A DNA stretch of 64,000 nt from the NCBI GenBank assembly GCA_026874595.1, contig CM049308.1, positions 92,075,624-92,139,623 of the forward strand, in the 5' to 3' direction. Below the pieces are notes generated by a model. It searched no databases. It worked only from the letters and a program-made list of their open reading frames with translations, and was not told where the DNA came from. Positions 1 through 12,698 of the stretch are shown here, in pieces (within the stretch, counting starts at the first letter, position 1; each line of letters starts with the position of its first letter). Made by a program: the position numbers and the translations under genes. Source of the stretch: Sipunculus nudus (taxonomy: Eukaryota > Annelida > Sipuncula > Golfingiida > Sipunculidae).

Positions 1-446
1 TTCATTGTCACCAACAAAAGTAAAATTTCAACATGAGTACTCAATATAAAATATTGATAAAAAGTCATGGATTCACATCTGAAAATAGTAATAAATCATT
101 ACTCTCACTCCTGTGCATGTCACTACATAGCCGGAATGGCAAAAAAATAAACTGACTTTATGAGTTGCTTTGTCATTGATGAATATTTTTAACTGTATGA
201 ACATGAAATAAAAATGATGGAGACTACCCGGGATAGTAAGAGACACTGGTTTGTGTATTGTACCAGTTGAACTGAGTGACATTTTCAGTACCCAGTTTGG
301 AAAAATAGCAACCAGTAGCTGTGTAATCGTGTAAGGATCTAAAATATGTATGAAACAGAGACAATGGAATGTTTCACTGTAACATGATCTTAGTCAACCT
401 TTGGAATTACCAAAAAAACATTTTAACTGAAATGTTTCCTTTTTTT
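1..446. other. upstream non-coding sequence
   Basis: AT-rich sequence with no recognisable coding region, RNA gene or repeat. It ends in a T-rich run directly before the hairpin that opens element B1. Confidence 0.6.
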
Positions 447-1365
447 AGCTCAGCTGACTATAAGTCCTCGGAGCTGTAGTCGTGGTCCATTGTCTGTCAT
501 CCGTCCGTCTGTCTGTCCGCCCGCCTAGGTGTGAATAACACTGTTAACTTAGTATTAAAATTAGGAATATTGGTCAAACTTTGTTATGCCCCCGCCACAA
601 AGTGGCTGGGGCATATAGTTTTACCCATGTCCGTCCTTCCGTCATTCCGAAATCAAACAGTTGTACGGACTTTTCTTCGCAATGCCTGCAGATATTGGTC
701 TGATTTTTGGTGTGTGGGCAGATAATGACAAGTTACAGATCGAGTTCGCGTTTTGTCCTGGTTGACCTACTTTTACTGTTTTACGGGTCCTTAACTTAGA
801 AAATTTCATGAAAAATAGAAATTTTCATGACAAATACACATGTACAGACTTTTTTTCGCAATGCCTGCAGATATTGGCCTGATTTTTGGTGTGTGGGCAG
901 ATAGTGACCAGTTACAGTTTGAGTTCGCGTTTCGTCCCAGTTGACCTACTTTTGACCATACGACACCTCCTGAACTTAAAACATTTTACAAAATTTAACA
1001 AATGTTTCTAATTTGCCCCTGGCAGGGGCATTCGTGTCGTTCCGACACATCTAGTTGGATTATTTTTTTAACTCATATGGCCATATATTTAACTTTTGAA
1101 AACTTAATTACCTTCACACATTATTTGTTTATGAAATGTTACTTTTATATAACACTTACAGTAGGCCTATTTGTTCCCTTGGTGCATCACTAAATGGTTT
1201 AGCTCATGTCCATTATTCTATAATTTACAGTTTCATTTTAGCAGGGCCATTTTCTCATAGCCTTTCTAATGATAGTATACATGAAAAACCAAAAGAAACA
1301 AATATATTTCGCAGTTACTAATATTTTCCAAAATTCAGCTGAGCGATGTGACCCATGGGTCCCTT
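447..1365 (+). mobile_element. family B element, copy B1 (Helitron2-like, non-autonomous)
   Basis: The left end is a hairpin: AGCTCAGCTGACT, a short loop, then an imperfect complementary arm ending GGAGCT at 475. CCGTCC-type simple sequence follows at 490-530. The right end near 1336-1365 has TCAGCTGAGC, which complements the left hairpin arm, then the palindrome ACCCATGGGT and a CCTTG end. No coding capacity is seen. The same ends recur at 18069-19305, 23835-26229 and 26396-28502. Element A1 is nested inside. Assignment to a Helitron2/Helentron-type family is inferred from architecture only. Confidence 0.6.
587..1054 (+). mobile_element. family A element, copy A1, nested in B1
   Basis: It opens with a hairpin: TGCCCC and GCCAC pair with GTGGC and GGGGCA around an AAA loop (587-613). 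Two tandem units of about 178 bp follow, starting near 659 and 837 and sharing 'cgcaatgcctgcagatattg'. The right end has a GCCCCTG/GCAGGGGC palindrome that recalls the left hairpin, then a GTGTCG-TTC-CGACAC hairpin, then AT and CTAG (1051-1054) followed by T. This hairpin-plus-CTAG end is the classic Helitron 3' signature. It is non-coding, and related units recur from 22592. Confidence 0.6.
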
Positions 1366-1730
1366 GATTCAGTTAGTTTTGCTTGAATTATTTTTTGAGT
1401 ATGATATAAAACACATTTTACTCTAGTAACAAAATGGTAACCATAGCCTGAAGGAAACCCAGCAAAGATGTAAAGCAATGTCATTCTCATTTCTGTGTAT
1501 GATCAGCACATAGCTGATTTTCAGCAATCATCTTTGTAGCTGGTAAGGGAGCACCCAGGTAGTTGCTATATATATAATATTATTACCGGAGAGCTTGAAT
1601 CAGAATTAGAAGAGAACTGACCTCAGAGAGGCTTGTCACGCCCCATCTTTTCCATAAGTGCAGTGGTTGGCTGAATATATATATAAGAGTTGATAAATTG
1701 TTAGCAGTTTTCATATGCCTGCCTGTGATG
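1366..1730. other. non-coding spacer
   Basis: No gene, RNA or clear repeat is visible between the end of B1 and the hairpin of element G1. Confidence 0.5.
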
Positions 1731-2247
1731 GGACGTATTATGGGATACCCATAGTCAGTCCCTTGTCTGTCCGTTAAGTTTTTTTAGTGTTGCCACAGTA
1801 ATGTAGCAGGTGGATTTGATGTATTTTTACAAAACTCACCATAACTACTAACCAATAGATTATCTCACCCAATTTTAATTATAGGCAAAATCCATGCAAA
1901 TTTAATGAGGTCAGAGGTCACGTTACATCGTTGAGATAACTAATTACCAGGAATATGATGGCTTGTGATGAAACTCGACAGAAATATTAACCAATATTAT
2001 TTCTTGCCTAAGTACTATTCCTGGCAAAATCCATGCATATCCTATGAGGTCAAAGGTCACCAGACCTTGGTGGCATCATGATGATTTACCAAAAATGTTA
2101 TGAATATTCATTGGACACATTATAAATATTAACCAATACAGTTTCTCTGGTGAGTTAAATTTTTGGCAAAATTCATATCTATTAAAAATGGGGTCAGAGG
2201 TCACAAGACATAGGACAGGCATTTTATGCACCTTTGCTGTGCTCTTG
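1731..2247 (+). mobile_element. family G element, copy G1
   Basis: The left end folds as GGAC..ATTATGGG (1731-1744), loop ATA, CCCATAGT..GTCC (1748-1761), followed by 'tgtctgtccg'. The body is about three divergent units, each with 'aatccatgc..tatgaggtcaNaggtcac', giving perfect AGGTCA-N-AGGTCA direct repeats at 1908-1920 and 2047-2059. The right end is a decayed ATTTTATGCACC.. followed by GCTCTTG, matching the better preserved end of copy G2 at 29988-30018. Non-coding. Confidence 0.5.
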
Positions 2248-5200
2248 ACGGTCTTGGTGTGTTTTGCATCAGATTATTTAAACTATTTCAGCCTACAGTA
2301 ACATTGAGTATTGCAATAATTATACAGTTATTTCATTTGCTAACAAAACATTCTCAGTTTGATGAGGGCCAAAGGGAACATCGACAATAGGAAATACCTG
2401 GTCATTATTTACTAATAACATAAATGGATTCATACTTTTTACAATATATATTTCATTTATGGACAACATTTAAGATCTGATATGAAACTTAAGTGCATCC
2501 TAATTTAATGAATTAATTGTTAATAATGACAGTACATTAGATGTACAGTCCCATATCTCTGTCTATATATTCAATTTAGACTGGAAGGTTTTGTAAATGC
2601 CAAGCTATGAACTTTGAACAGAGCAGTATGTTATCTGAGAACAAGATATCTGATCTAACTTAAAATGGGGTGACTATAGTTAAAACATGATAACATTCTG
2701 AAGACTGTTTTATCTTTGGAGCTCTTTAGGACACTTTACTATTTACTTGTCAGAGACAGGGCTTCAAAGATATATTTAATGAAATATTCCTAGGAATGTG
2801 TAAAAAAAGAACTGCAGGGTGTTTAAAAAATTGTCATGAATCATTTATTGCCATTTAAATGAAATAAACAGAGCACCTAAGAAAAAAAAAATTACTTATG
2901 GCTTTTGTTGGAATAATACTGCAAGCACATCATGCAAACAGTTGATTTGTTGTTGCATGATATGTCTGCCAAACAGACATTTAGGGTTTTCTTTACAGTC
3001 TGAAGAAACAATGAATAATTCAGCGACGTCTTTACAGCACTGCCCACAGTCATTTCTGAGGGAGTCCTGGTTGATGAGTCTTTAAACAAGTATTTAGGGT
3101 CTTGATTGTTGGCATCATGGGATTGGTGTCGTTTTGAAGACTGTGCAGTGCATCGCCAGATGAGATTACTAGGTCTTTGAAAAGACTGGCTATTTTGCAT
3201 TTGAAAAGTCACATTGCAGGATGTTGGATTCCTGGTTCTCAGCTTTCCTGAGATTTCTCATGTGAGTTTGCATCATTTCAGAGCATCCAGTAAAAGCCCA
3301 ATAGTTGACTATTGGACCTTGACTGGGAGTGACGGGTCATCAGTCTTATTCAGGCTTGTGCTGACATTATGGTAAAGCTTTTGCAGTCCACTCAGATGCC
3401 TTTGTTATTGATGTAACTTCTAGATGACCTTTAACCCGAGGAAAATCCTTATATTTAAGGATGGTCTAGAAATACCAGGACCATCCATAACATTATTATG
3501 TCGATGGCTCAAACACCATACACTGTACTGACATGATATGTCATTCAGCAGATTGAACTCTGGCCTGCCAAGTCATTTTTTATTTTCCAGATATCAAACC
3601 TGTTCAAATCCTGTGCTTGAACCTCTACAGGAGGATCAGATAGTCAGAATGGAACAATCACCATGGTGATGGAATTTTAAGTTTAGATTAAGCTAAAATT
3701 TAAGGGTGTCTGGATAAATGATACAGATTTGGTGATGTTCTCTTAGTAGAAAGTGGCAAATAGATTCATTTATCAAATGTTTTTGAATAACATCCTAATT
3801 TAATTTTTCATTTGGCCTGTGTATTTATGTATTTGGTTTAATCAAGTCCAAATGTATTTCCAGTGATTGGGGGGGGGGGGGGGGGAGGGGAGTCTGGCAA
3901 GAAAATCAAATACTAGTATTATCTCAATTCATATCTCACTAGTACCTCCCTAAAAACAGGGTTCATATGTCTTAGAAAAAAGTCATGTATTTTGGAATTT
4001 GGATTTCAGTACTCCAAAAGTCACTACTTTTTTTTAATTTAAAAAAAGTCATGACATTTTGATTTGTCCAAATCGAATAAATCCTGATACAGAAAATGGC
4101 CCACATTATAAAACTTGTGTTAATGCATTTTTTCAATAATTTGCATACAAAAAAACTCAAAATGTGAAAATACGAAAGAAAGAATGAAGACAAGAATAAA
4201 AGATTTCATTATTCAAGCTTTATGGATTCCAGATTTTATATACACAAGATCAGGGATAATTCAGATGTCACCAAGATAACAGCGGTTCTATCAGGACCTC
4301 ACCATTAAGCTGTTTCAACAATACAAGTGTGTCAAATACTTTTTCCCAAATACCTAGTTCAACTTACAGTATTTGATACACTTTAAGTTCATACTGCATA
4401 AAAAAGCATAATCAATAAGGTTTTCAATTCACTTCTTATTTAGACGCTTCAGCCTTTTAGACTTTTTGTCTTTCAGCCTTTTAGACACTAGTGGACACAT
4501 CAGCTTATAAATCGACATTCGAGGGCAAAGCTTCATTACAGATAACAAAATATGGCCTAATTCATACTTTAACATGATGAAGAATTTCCTCATAAGGATG
4601 CATGCAGTACCTGAGCAGCTTGAGAGATCCGGCATCCCTGAATCATCCATGAATTTTGATGATCTAAAGATATACCACAAATAGCGTGAAAAGGGAGACT
4701 GGAGATACAACAGGGGATTAAATCCATGTCACTGGAATGGGAAACATGCCTTCTCCCTGGCTTAGACTCGCACAGAGCCTGACGATCAAACCTCTTGGGT
4801 GTTTTGTGGTCACTCAATGATTTTAAACCACTCCTGATGTGGCACAGATATGGGGATGGTGAATCTGGCTCCACGCTGAATATTTAATAACATCCCTGCC
4901 CGTGGTGTGACCAGGAATTAGATGAGGATACCAAGTCTTTTGATAAACTCTGCACTTTCTGTGTTTGATTGTAAACGTGCAGCTATACTTAACTCTAGGA
5001 CCTCTGTGATACGCTTCCTACCCTCTACGAGGACTACGGCAGGAAGATACTCTGGTTGACATACATTGTAATACAAAATCAGATTTTGTACATGTATTGC
5101 TATTGCCAGATGTCCAAGTATTGATATGCTGACAGTATTTAAGTCTCTTCAACCCTCCCCCCTTTGTTTGGGTTGTACACTCCATGTGGGAGTTGGTGAG

Positions 5201-5999
5201 TGTATTACTACATTTATATTTGGGTAAAATTCTGATTGGGGAACGGGGGAGGACTTCCTAGGTCCTTGAGGTCACTCAGGAGTTGCAGACATCTAGCTGA
5301 TTATCTGATTAAAAAACAATGTCCAATGTTTAACAACTGACCTTCTGGACCAAATTCTGCATGTACCATGGAACACTGTCGGTCAGGAAAAAGTTGAATT
5401 GCATATACTATAGCTAGTTAATCATCCTGCTTGTACCGGTATTGTATTTTGTATCATATCATGAGCAATGTTGTGCAAAACCAAGTTGTGCAATAAGGTA
5501 CAACCAACCAATCAAAAGTTGTGTTACAAGTAATTAGGTTTAATTAAAAACTTAATATAATATCCTTGAAATCCACATTTGGTTTGTTTAAATCATTAAT
5601 CAAATTTTTTATTGACTGAACACAAGAATACATGATATTTAATGTAGGTAATCATTTTCTGCAAATTAAGAATATCTGTATTCAGGTGTGCTTCAAATAT
5701 TACTATATATGTTTTATATCAGTACCATTAAGCTGTGTTTAAAATCTATAAAGATATATGTATAGATACAGCAATGGTATATCATAATTATGGAAACAGC
5801 TTGTTCATATAGACTCAGAAATACAATTAGAACAAATGATACATTTAATACATCAGGAGAATATGTGCCACTGTTATAAACAGAACAGGATATCAAGGTG
5901 AATACCTGCGTGTAAAAGCATCAGTCAAAACAAGACACTATAAAAATATCAATATTTATATCCCCAGGTGTGTCTGTGTCATAAATTAGACATAATATT
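2248..5999. other. upstream non-coding sequence
   Basis: No conserved coding region is recognisable. Short open frames here lack any family match and are not supported as genes. A poly-G run of about 17 with one A interruption lies near 3868-3890. A promoter or 5' non-coding exon of FUT8 could lie here or outside the window; nothing in the sequence fixes it. Confidence 0.45.
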
Positions 6000-6748
6000 A
6001 CAACACTAGCTTTGCCATAAGAAAGCCTTTTTGATGGATTTGAAAGAATTTACAGTTATATAGATGGATGATACTCTAGGAAATAAAGATACAGCTACAT
6101 AACTCTCCAGCACTACCTGTATCACTGCACCTGTCCATGTGAAACTCTGGTCATAAAACCATAAACATGACCTCATCATATCTGTGCCAGTGTATCTGCA
6201 TATTTGAAGATGACTGAAGAGTTTAACAGTTAACTTGTAGGTGATTGTAGAGGAGGAACTGAGCTATTTTACCATAAAGCACTATTAAATATCCTATATC
6301 TGTATCCGTTTATGTGAACACTCTGATCGTAAAACTTGTGACATAACTTTTGTCATGTGTCTGCTTATTTGAAAAGAGTAGGAGAAGTTATCAGTTAAAA
6401 TACAAGTGATAGTTGTGGTTGAGATACAGCACTGTGCAGCAATATCAAAATAACAATGCCTGTATCCTACAGTGTATTTGTGTCAGCTCTCTCTGTGTGA
6501 GACCTATGCACTGACTTTTGTATCTGTATTCATATTTCTGTCTGGTTGAAGACTGCTATATAAAATATAATTGTACATGTAGATAATGGTTGTGGATGAG
6601 AGGAGCTACATCTGTATTAAAACTACTGTATCTATATCTGTATAATCTTTGTGAACAGTCCATTTTTAACATCCGCAGCATGAACATACCTGTGCCTGTT
6701 TGAAGGTAACTGAAGAACTTATCATTTTACTTGTAGGTGATGGTTGAG
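6000..6748 (+). repeat. degenerate tandem repeat ending in FUT8 coding exon 1
   Basis: Four or five diverged units of roughly 155-176 bp. Each carries 'tgaagatgactgaagag', then 'acttgtaggtgat', then a G/A-rich stretch like 'ggttgaggatgagaggagc'. Recognisable junctions are near 6235, 6408, 6580 and 6737. The last unit supplies the putative splice acceptor (TTGTAG, 6731-6736) and the sequence around the FUT8 start codon. Divergence between units is high, so the duplication is old. Confidence 0.55.
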
Positions 6749-6886
6749 GATGAAAGGAGCAACATCGCGTGTGATTGCTGGCCTGTTTGTCTTCTGGCTG
6801 GTGGTATTGCTGTACATGAGTACGTCCCTGTACAGCAGCGAGAATTCTGTGGACCGCACGGAGAGACAGCTCAACAAGGCACTTGA
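6740..6886 (+). promoter_or_regulatory. overlapping upstream open reading frame
   Basis: An ATG at 6740 begins a 48-codon frame ending at TGA 6884-6886. It lies 10 bases upstream of, and out of frame with, the FUT8 ATG at 6750. It has G at -3 and G at +4, a favourable context. If the transcript contains it, ribosomes starting here would miss the FUT8 start, so it could lower translation. It is only relevant if the 5' exon extends at least to 6740, which the putative acceptor at 6735-6736 would allow. Confidence 0.35.
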
Positions 6887-6946
6887 GGAGCTGGATACGC
6901 TGAAAAAACAGAACCAACAGCTCCAGCAGCTAGCTACAGAGCTCAA
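6750..6946 (+). CDS. FUT8: FUT8 coding exon 1: cytoplasmic tail, membrane anchor, start of stem
   Basis: Encodes residues 1-65 plus two bases of codon 66. Residues 1-7 are a short basic tail (MKGATSR). Residues 8-27 are a hydrophobic signal-anchor, giving type II Golgi topology. From about residue 36 a heptad-like, Glu/Lys/Gln/Leu-rich coiled coil begins (RQLNKALEELDTLKKQNQQL). The donor is AA|GTCAGT, phase 2, and fits exon 2, which starts with one completing G. The ATG at 6750 is chosen because it has A at -3 and the anchor follows at once. A TTG two codons upstream is in frame but is not a normal eukaryotic start. Known FUT8 proteins have the same tail-anchor-coil order. Confidence 0.88.
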
Positions 6947-9113
6947 GTCAGTAACACTCTGTATCAGAGTGTTTATATTTAACTCCCATCATTTTTTAGA
7001 CATTGGGTGGAAGTAACTATTGTTTCTCTTATTAAAATCTCACTTGCATTTCTTTTTGTGGGTTAAATACTTCTGAAAAAAATCATATTTTATATGTGCA
7101 CTAATTTTGGCCAGCCAGCCCAGGTCAAAACGAGCATTAGCAGAGATAACAATTTCATCTCTGTTTCATTAGTTTTTATATAATACCTGTTTCAGACTTA
7201 GATCTTAGACTGAATGCCTGCAAGAGGGATATTCAGTATTCCTTCAATTAATAGAATACCCTGGGGTGAAGGTGTACATATTAAATGCATGACGATATAA
7301 GATTCAATCCCACACTTCACAGGATATCAGATCAATGGTGGGACATGGCGATTTCTTCACTATGCGCTGATCAGCAGTTTGTAAAGTTTACCAGCCTTGG
7401 AGAACCATGTTCAGAATATGAGAGTGCAAAATCAATAATCGTAAATATCTGATATAAGATCTTTGTAGTGCTGTGTCTTGTAATGCATCACAAGGATTTG
7501 ATGTTGTACTTTGATTTTTAGAAAAGGCAGACGTTAGGTTTTGTACTACTCTGCACACAAATGATGGGGAGTGGGAGTTTATTTGTGTGGGTGGAATTTT
7601 GCTCTGGAGGGCATTACTGTATCCAAAATGGAGTAACAGTGGAAGTCCCCATCATGTTTAGCTACAGACGTCCCACTTACACTACTACACTTTCTGATAT
7701 TCAAATCAGCCGGGTAACTGCTTTTTGTGTTACCAATTAACTTTTTTAGGAATGTTACTTGACAAAGTTATTTCTTATGCTTGACATGCTTTACCCCTTA
7801 GGGTAAACAGTTTTCACAGGCCACAAAGGATATAGCTGAGAAAATGATGATTAATTGCAGTGCTAGAAGAAATTGATTGAGAGCAACAGTCAGGGGCTTT
7901 ACCTTGTGACCAGCATTATTCTCATCAGCTTAAATTTGCAAACTAATTAACTCTAAGTAGCACATTAGCATTGTCGGCAGCATTGGTGTTGTGTAAGCAA
8001 GTGCTATCAGCAGCAGGCTGTAGTGCAGGCTGGAATTATCTAACCTGTTTACAGAAAGGATGGGCGGCTTCGTTTAACCACTTAGTATCACCAGCAGGAC
8101 TGCTTTCACTGAACTGGTGTCAGTGGTGGGATCGCAATTACTTCTACATTGTCACGCTAGTTTACAGGTCATTTAGCGCTAAAAGAGTTCAGGATCTTGG
8201 GGATGTTGCACATAAATTTGGAAACAATGTTCATTCCATGGATGTGTTGTTGAGTTCAGCCCTTTATAAGTCACCCACCAGGGCATTAATGGAACTTGCT
8301 AATGTAGAGCAATGTGCCCATGGTTACATCGGCCCAATTCATATCAGCAGGTACTAGCATGTTGATTTTTCCTGCTTAGTTCCTCAAATCTTTTTTACTA
8401 TTGATTGGTTGAACCTAGTTAATCCTGTTCAGGAAATATACTTGGCAAGGTGGAATACCGGTATTATATGATTACTTGTGGTTGAAGGATACCACCATAG
8501 CTTAAGGGGGGAAAAATGAAATGGCAGGGACTAGAAAATAGACAAGCTCATATCATATTCACCCACAGACAGACTCATCCTGGTATCTCATTTGTTTGAA
8601 AATATGAAGGAACAGAGAATGTACTTGCTCTTGTAGTCTCCTTTCCATACATCTGTGTGTCATACCAAGTGTGATTCTGCTCAAGTGCAATTAATTTTCA
8701 CATCATTGAGATGAGCTTTATCTTATAGTCTGATGAAAAAGCACTAACTTACGAAGCAAGCCTTTTGTGTAACTATTAAAATGCTCCATTGTAACAGTTA
8801 TTCATGAACCACCCTTTAGTCTTATACAAAAGTACTAGTTCCTAAAATTTTATCTGTAAATTGCTAATATTGTATTTACATTCTATATTGCCTGAAGGGA
8901 GAAATTCACTTATTTAAAAAAATATTTCCATTTGTATGCCTTACAACCTTTCTCATTTTTTTATCATAAGTCCTTTAATCTATAACAAAGAGAAAATGGA
9001 GTAACATGAAATAAAGCTTATGTTCAGTAAATGCACTTCTGTCTGCATTTCTGAGCAATTAAACAGTGCTCTGAATGTAAGTGCTGCTCCTCTCTTACCT
9101 TGGCATTAAAGTT
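6947..9113. other. FUT8 intron 1, proximal part
   Basis: No further exon or named repeat is recognised here. An open frame at 7971-8357 (about 128 codons) has no identifiable domain and no splice or start context that supports a gene. Confidence 0.5.
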
Positions 9114-12100
9114 TGATTGATGTAGATCAGAGTCTGTATACTGAACCTTCAAACCAGTTATAATGGAGGTGATTGATATAGATCAGAGTCTGTATACTGA
9201 ACCTTCAAACCAGTTATAATGGAGGTGATTGATATAGATCAGAGTCTGTATACTGAACCTTCAAACCAGTTATAATGGAGGTGATTGATATAGATCAGAG
9301 TCTGTATACTGAACCTTCAAACCAGTTATAATGGAGGTGATTGATATAGATCAGAGTCTGTATACTGAACCTTCAAACCAGTTATAATGGAGGTGATTGA
9401 TATAGATCAGAGTCTGTATACTGAACCTTCAAACCAGTTATAATGGAGGTGATTGATATAGATCAGAGTCTGTATACTGAACCCTCAAACCAGTTATAAT
9501 GGAGGTGATTGATATAGATCAGAGTCTGTGTACTGAACCTTCAAACCAGTTATAATGGAGGTGATTGATATAGATCAGAGTCTGTGTACTGAACCTTCAA
9601 ACCAGTTATAATGGAGGTGATTGATATAGATCAGAGTCTGTGTACTGAACCTTCAAACCAGTTATAATGGAGGTGATTGATATAGATCAGAGTCTGTGTA
9701 CTGAACCTTCAAACCAGTTATAATGGAGGTGATTGATATAGATCAGAGTCTGTATACTGAACCTTCAAACCAGTTATAATGGAGGTGATTGATATAGATC
9801 AGAGTCTGTATACTGAACCTTCAAACCAGTTATAATGGAGGTGATTGATATAGATCAGAGTCTGTATACTGAACCTTCAAACCAGTTATAATGGAGGTGA
9901 TTGATATAGATCAGAGTCTGTATACTGAACCCTCAAACCAGTTATAATGGAGGTGATTGATATAGATCAGAGTCTGTATACTGAACCTTCAAACCAGTTA
10001 TAATGGAGGTGATTGATATAGATCAGAGTCTGTATACTGAACCTTCAAACCAGTTATAATGGAGGTGATTGATATAGATCAGAGTCTGTATACTGAACCT
10101 TCAAACCAGTTATAATGGAGGTGATTGATATAGATCAGAGTCTGTGTACTGAACCCTCAAACCAGTTATAATGGAGGTGATTGATATAGATCAGAGTCTG
10201 TATACTGAACCTTCAAACCAGTTATAATGGAGGTGATTGATATAGATCAGAGTCTGTATACTGAACCTTCAAACCAGTTATAATGGAGGTGATTGATATA
10301 GATCAGAGTCTGTATACTGAACCCTCAAACCAGTTATAATGGAGGTGATTGATATAGATCAGAGTCTGTGTACTGAACCTTCAAACCAGTTATAATGGAG
10401 GTGATTGATATAGATCAGAGTCTGTGTACTGAACCTTCAAACCAGTTATAATGGAGGTGATTGATATAGATCAGAGTCTGTGTACTGAACCTTCAAACCA
10501 GTTATAATGGAGGTGATTGATATAGATCAGAGTCTGTGTACTGAACCTTCAAACCAGTTATAATGGAGGTGATTGATATAGATCAGAGTCTGTATACTGA
10601 ACCTTCAAACCAGTTATAATGGAGGTGATTGATATAGATCAGAGTCTGTATACTGAACCTTCAAACCAGTTATAATGGAGGTGATTGATATAGATCAGAG
10701 TCTGTATACTGAACCTTCAAACCAGTTATAATGGAGGTGATTGATATAGATCAGAGTCTGTATACTGAACCCTCAAACCAGTTATAATGGAGGTGATTGA
10801 TATAGATCAGAGTCTGTATACTGAACCTTCAAACCAGTTATAATGGAGGTGATTGATATAGATCAGAGTCTGTATACTGAACCTTCAAACCAGTTATAAT
10901 GGAGGTGATTGATATAGATCAGAGTCTGTATACTGAACCTTCAAACCAGTTATAATGGAGGTGATTGATATAGATCAGAGTCTGTGTACTGAACCCTCAA
11001 ACCAGTTATAATGGAGGTGATTGATATAGATCAGAGTCTGTATACTGAACCTTCAAACCAGTTATAATGGAGGTGATTGATATAGATCAGAGTCTGTATA
11101 CTGAACCTTCAAACCAGTTATAATGGAGGTGATTGATATAGATCAGAGTCTGTGTACTGAACCTTCAAACCAGTTATAATGGAGGTGATTGATATAGATC
11201 AGAGTCTGTGTACTGAACCTTCAAACCAGTTATAATGGAGGTGATTGATATAGATCAGAGTCTGTATACTGAACCTTCAAACCAGTTATAATGGAGGTGA
11301 TTGATATAGATCAGAGTCTGTATACTGAACCTTCAAACCAGTTATAATGGAGGTGATTGATATAGATCAGAGTCTGTATACTGAACCCTCAAACCAGTTA
11401 TAATGGAGGTGATTGATATAGATCAGAGTCTGTATACTGAACCTTCAAACCAGTTATAATGGAGGTGATTGATATAGATCAGAGTCTGTATACTGAACCT
11501 TCAAACCAGTTATAATGGAGGTGATTGATATAGATCAGAGTCTGTATACTGAACCTTCAAACCAGTTATAATGGAGGTGATTGATATAGATCAGAGTCTG
11601 TATACTGAACCTTCAAACCAGTTATAATGGAGGTGATTGATATAGATCAGAGTCTGTATACTGAACCTTCAAACCAGTTATAATGGAGGTGATTGATATA
11701 GATCAGAGTCTGTATACTGAACCTTCAAACCAGTTATAATGGAGGTGATTGATATAGATCAGAGTCTGGGTACTGAACCTTCAAACCAGTTATAATGGAG
11801 GTGATTGATATAGATCAGAGTCTGGGTACTGAACCTTCAAACCAGTTGTAATGGAGGTGATTGATATAGATCAGAGTCTGGGTACTGAACCTTCAAACCA
11901 GTTATAATGGAGGTGATTGATATAGATCAGAGTCTGGGTACTGAACCTTCAAACCAGTTATAATGGAGGTGATTGATATAGATCAGAGTCTGTATACTGA
12001 ACCTTCAAACCAGTTATAATGGAGGTGATTGATATAGATCAGAGTCTGTATACTGAACCTTCAAACCAGTTATAATGGAGGTGATTGATATAGATCAGAG

Positions 12101-12698
12101 TCTGTATACTGAACCTTCAAACCAGTTATAATGGAGGTGATTGATATAGATCAGAGTCTGTATACTGAACCTTCAAACCAGTTATAATGGAGGTGATTGA
12201 TATAGATCAGAGTCTGTATACTGAACCTTCAAACCAGTTATAATGCAGGTGATTGATATAGATCGGAGTCTGTATACTGAACCTTCAAACCAGTTATAAT
12301 GGAGGTGATTGATATAGATCAGAGTCTGTATACTGAACCTTCAAACCAGTTATAATGGAGGTGATTGATATAGATCAGAGTCTGGGTACTGAACCCTCAA
12401 ACCAGTTATAATGGAGGTGATTGATATAGATCAGAGTCTGGGTACTGAACCTTCAAACCAGTTATAATGGAGGTGATTGATATAGATCAGAGTCTGTATA
12501 CTGAACCTTCAAACCAGTTATAATGGAGGTGATTGATATAGATCAGAGTCTGTATACTGAACCTTCAAACCAGTTATAATGGAGGTGATTGATATAGATC
12601 AGAGTCTGTATACTGAACCTTCAAACCAGTTATAATGGAGGTGATTGATATAGATCAGAGTCTGTATACTGAACCTTCAAACCAGTTATAATGGAGGT
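9114..12698. repeat. 56-bp satellite array, 64 copies
   Basis: The anchor GATCAGAG recurs every 56 bases from 9125 to 12653 (63 intervals of exactly 56), so there is not one net indel in about 3.6 kb. Units differ by a few point changes only: GTATACT, GTGTACT or GGGTACT, and CCTTC or CCCTC. The pattern of variants repeats with a period of 15 units (840 bp): roughly 9317-10312 and 10157-11152 are identical at that offset. GGGTACT units occur only in the right third. 56 is not a multiple of 3 and there is no coding potential. There are no spacers, so it is not CRISPR. Confidence 0.97.

Noticed and set aside
2892-3212. 106-codon minus-strand frame upstream of FUT8
   Set aside because: Ends in a low-complexity A-rich region, and no domain or conserved motif is seen.
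7971-8357. 128-codon open frame in intron 1, + strand
   Set aside because: No recognisable domain, starts at a non-ATG codon, and sits in a 36.9-kb intron with no supporting splice structure.
9114-12698. CRISPR-like regular array
   Set aside because: Units are head-to-tail with no unique spacers, in a clearly eukaryotic intron. The same applies to the 36-bp array.
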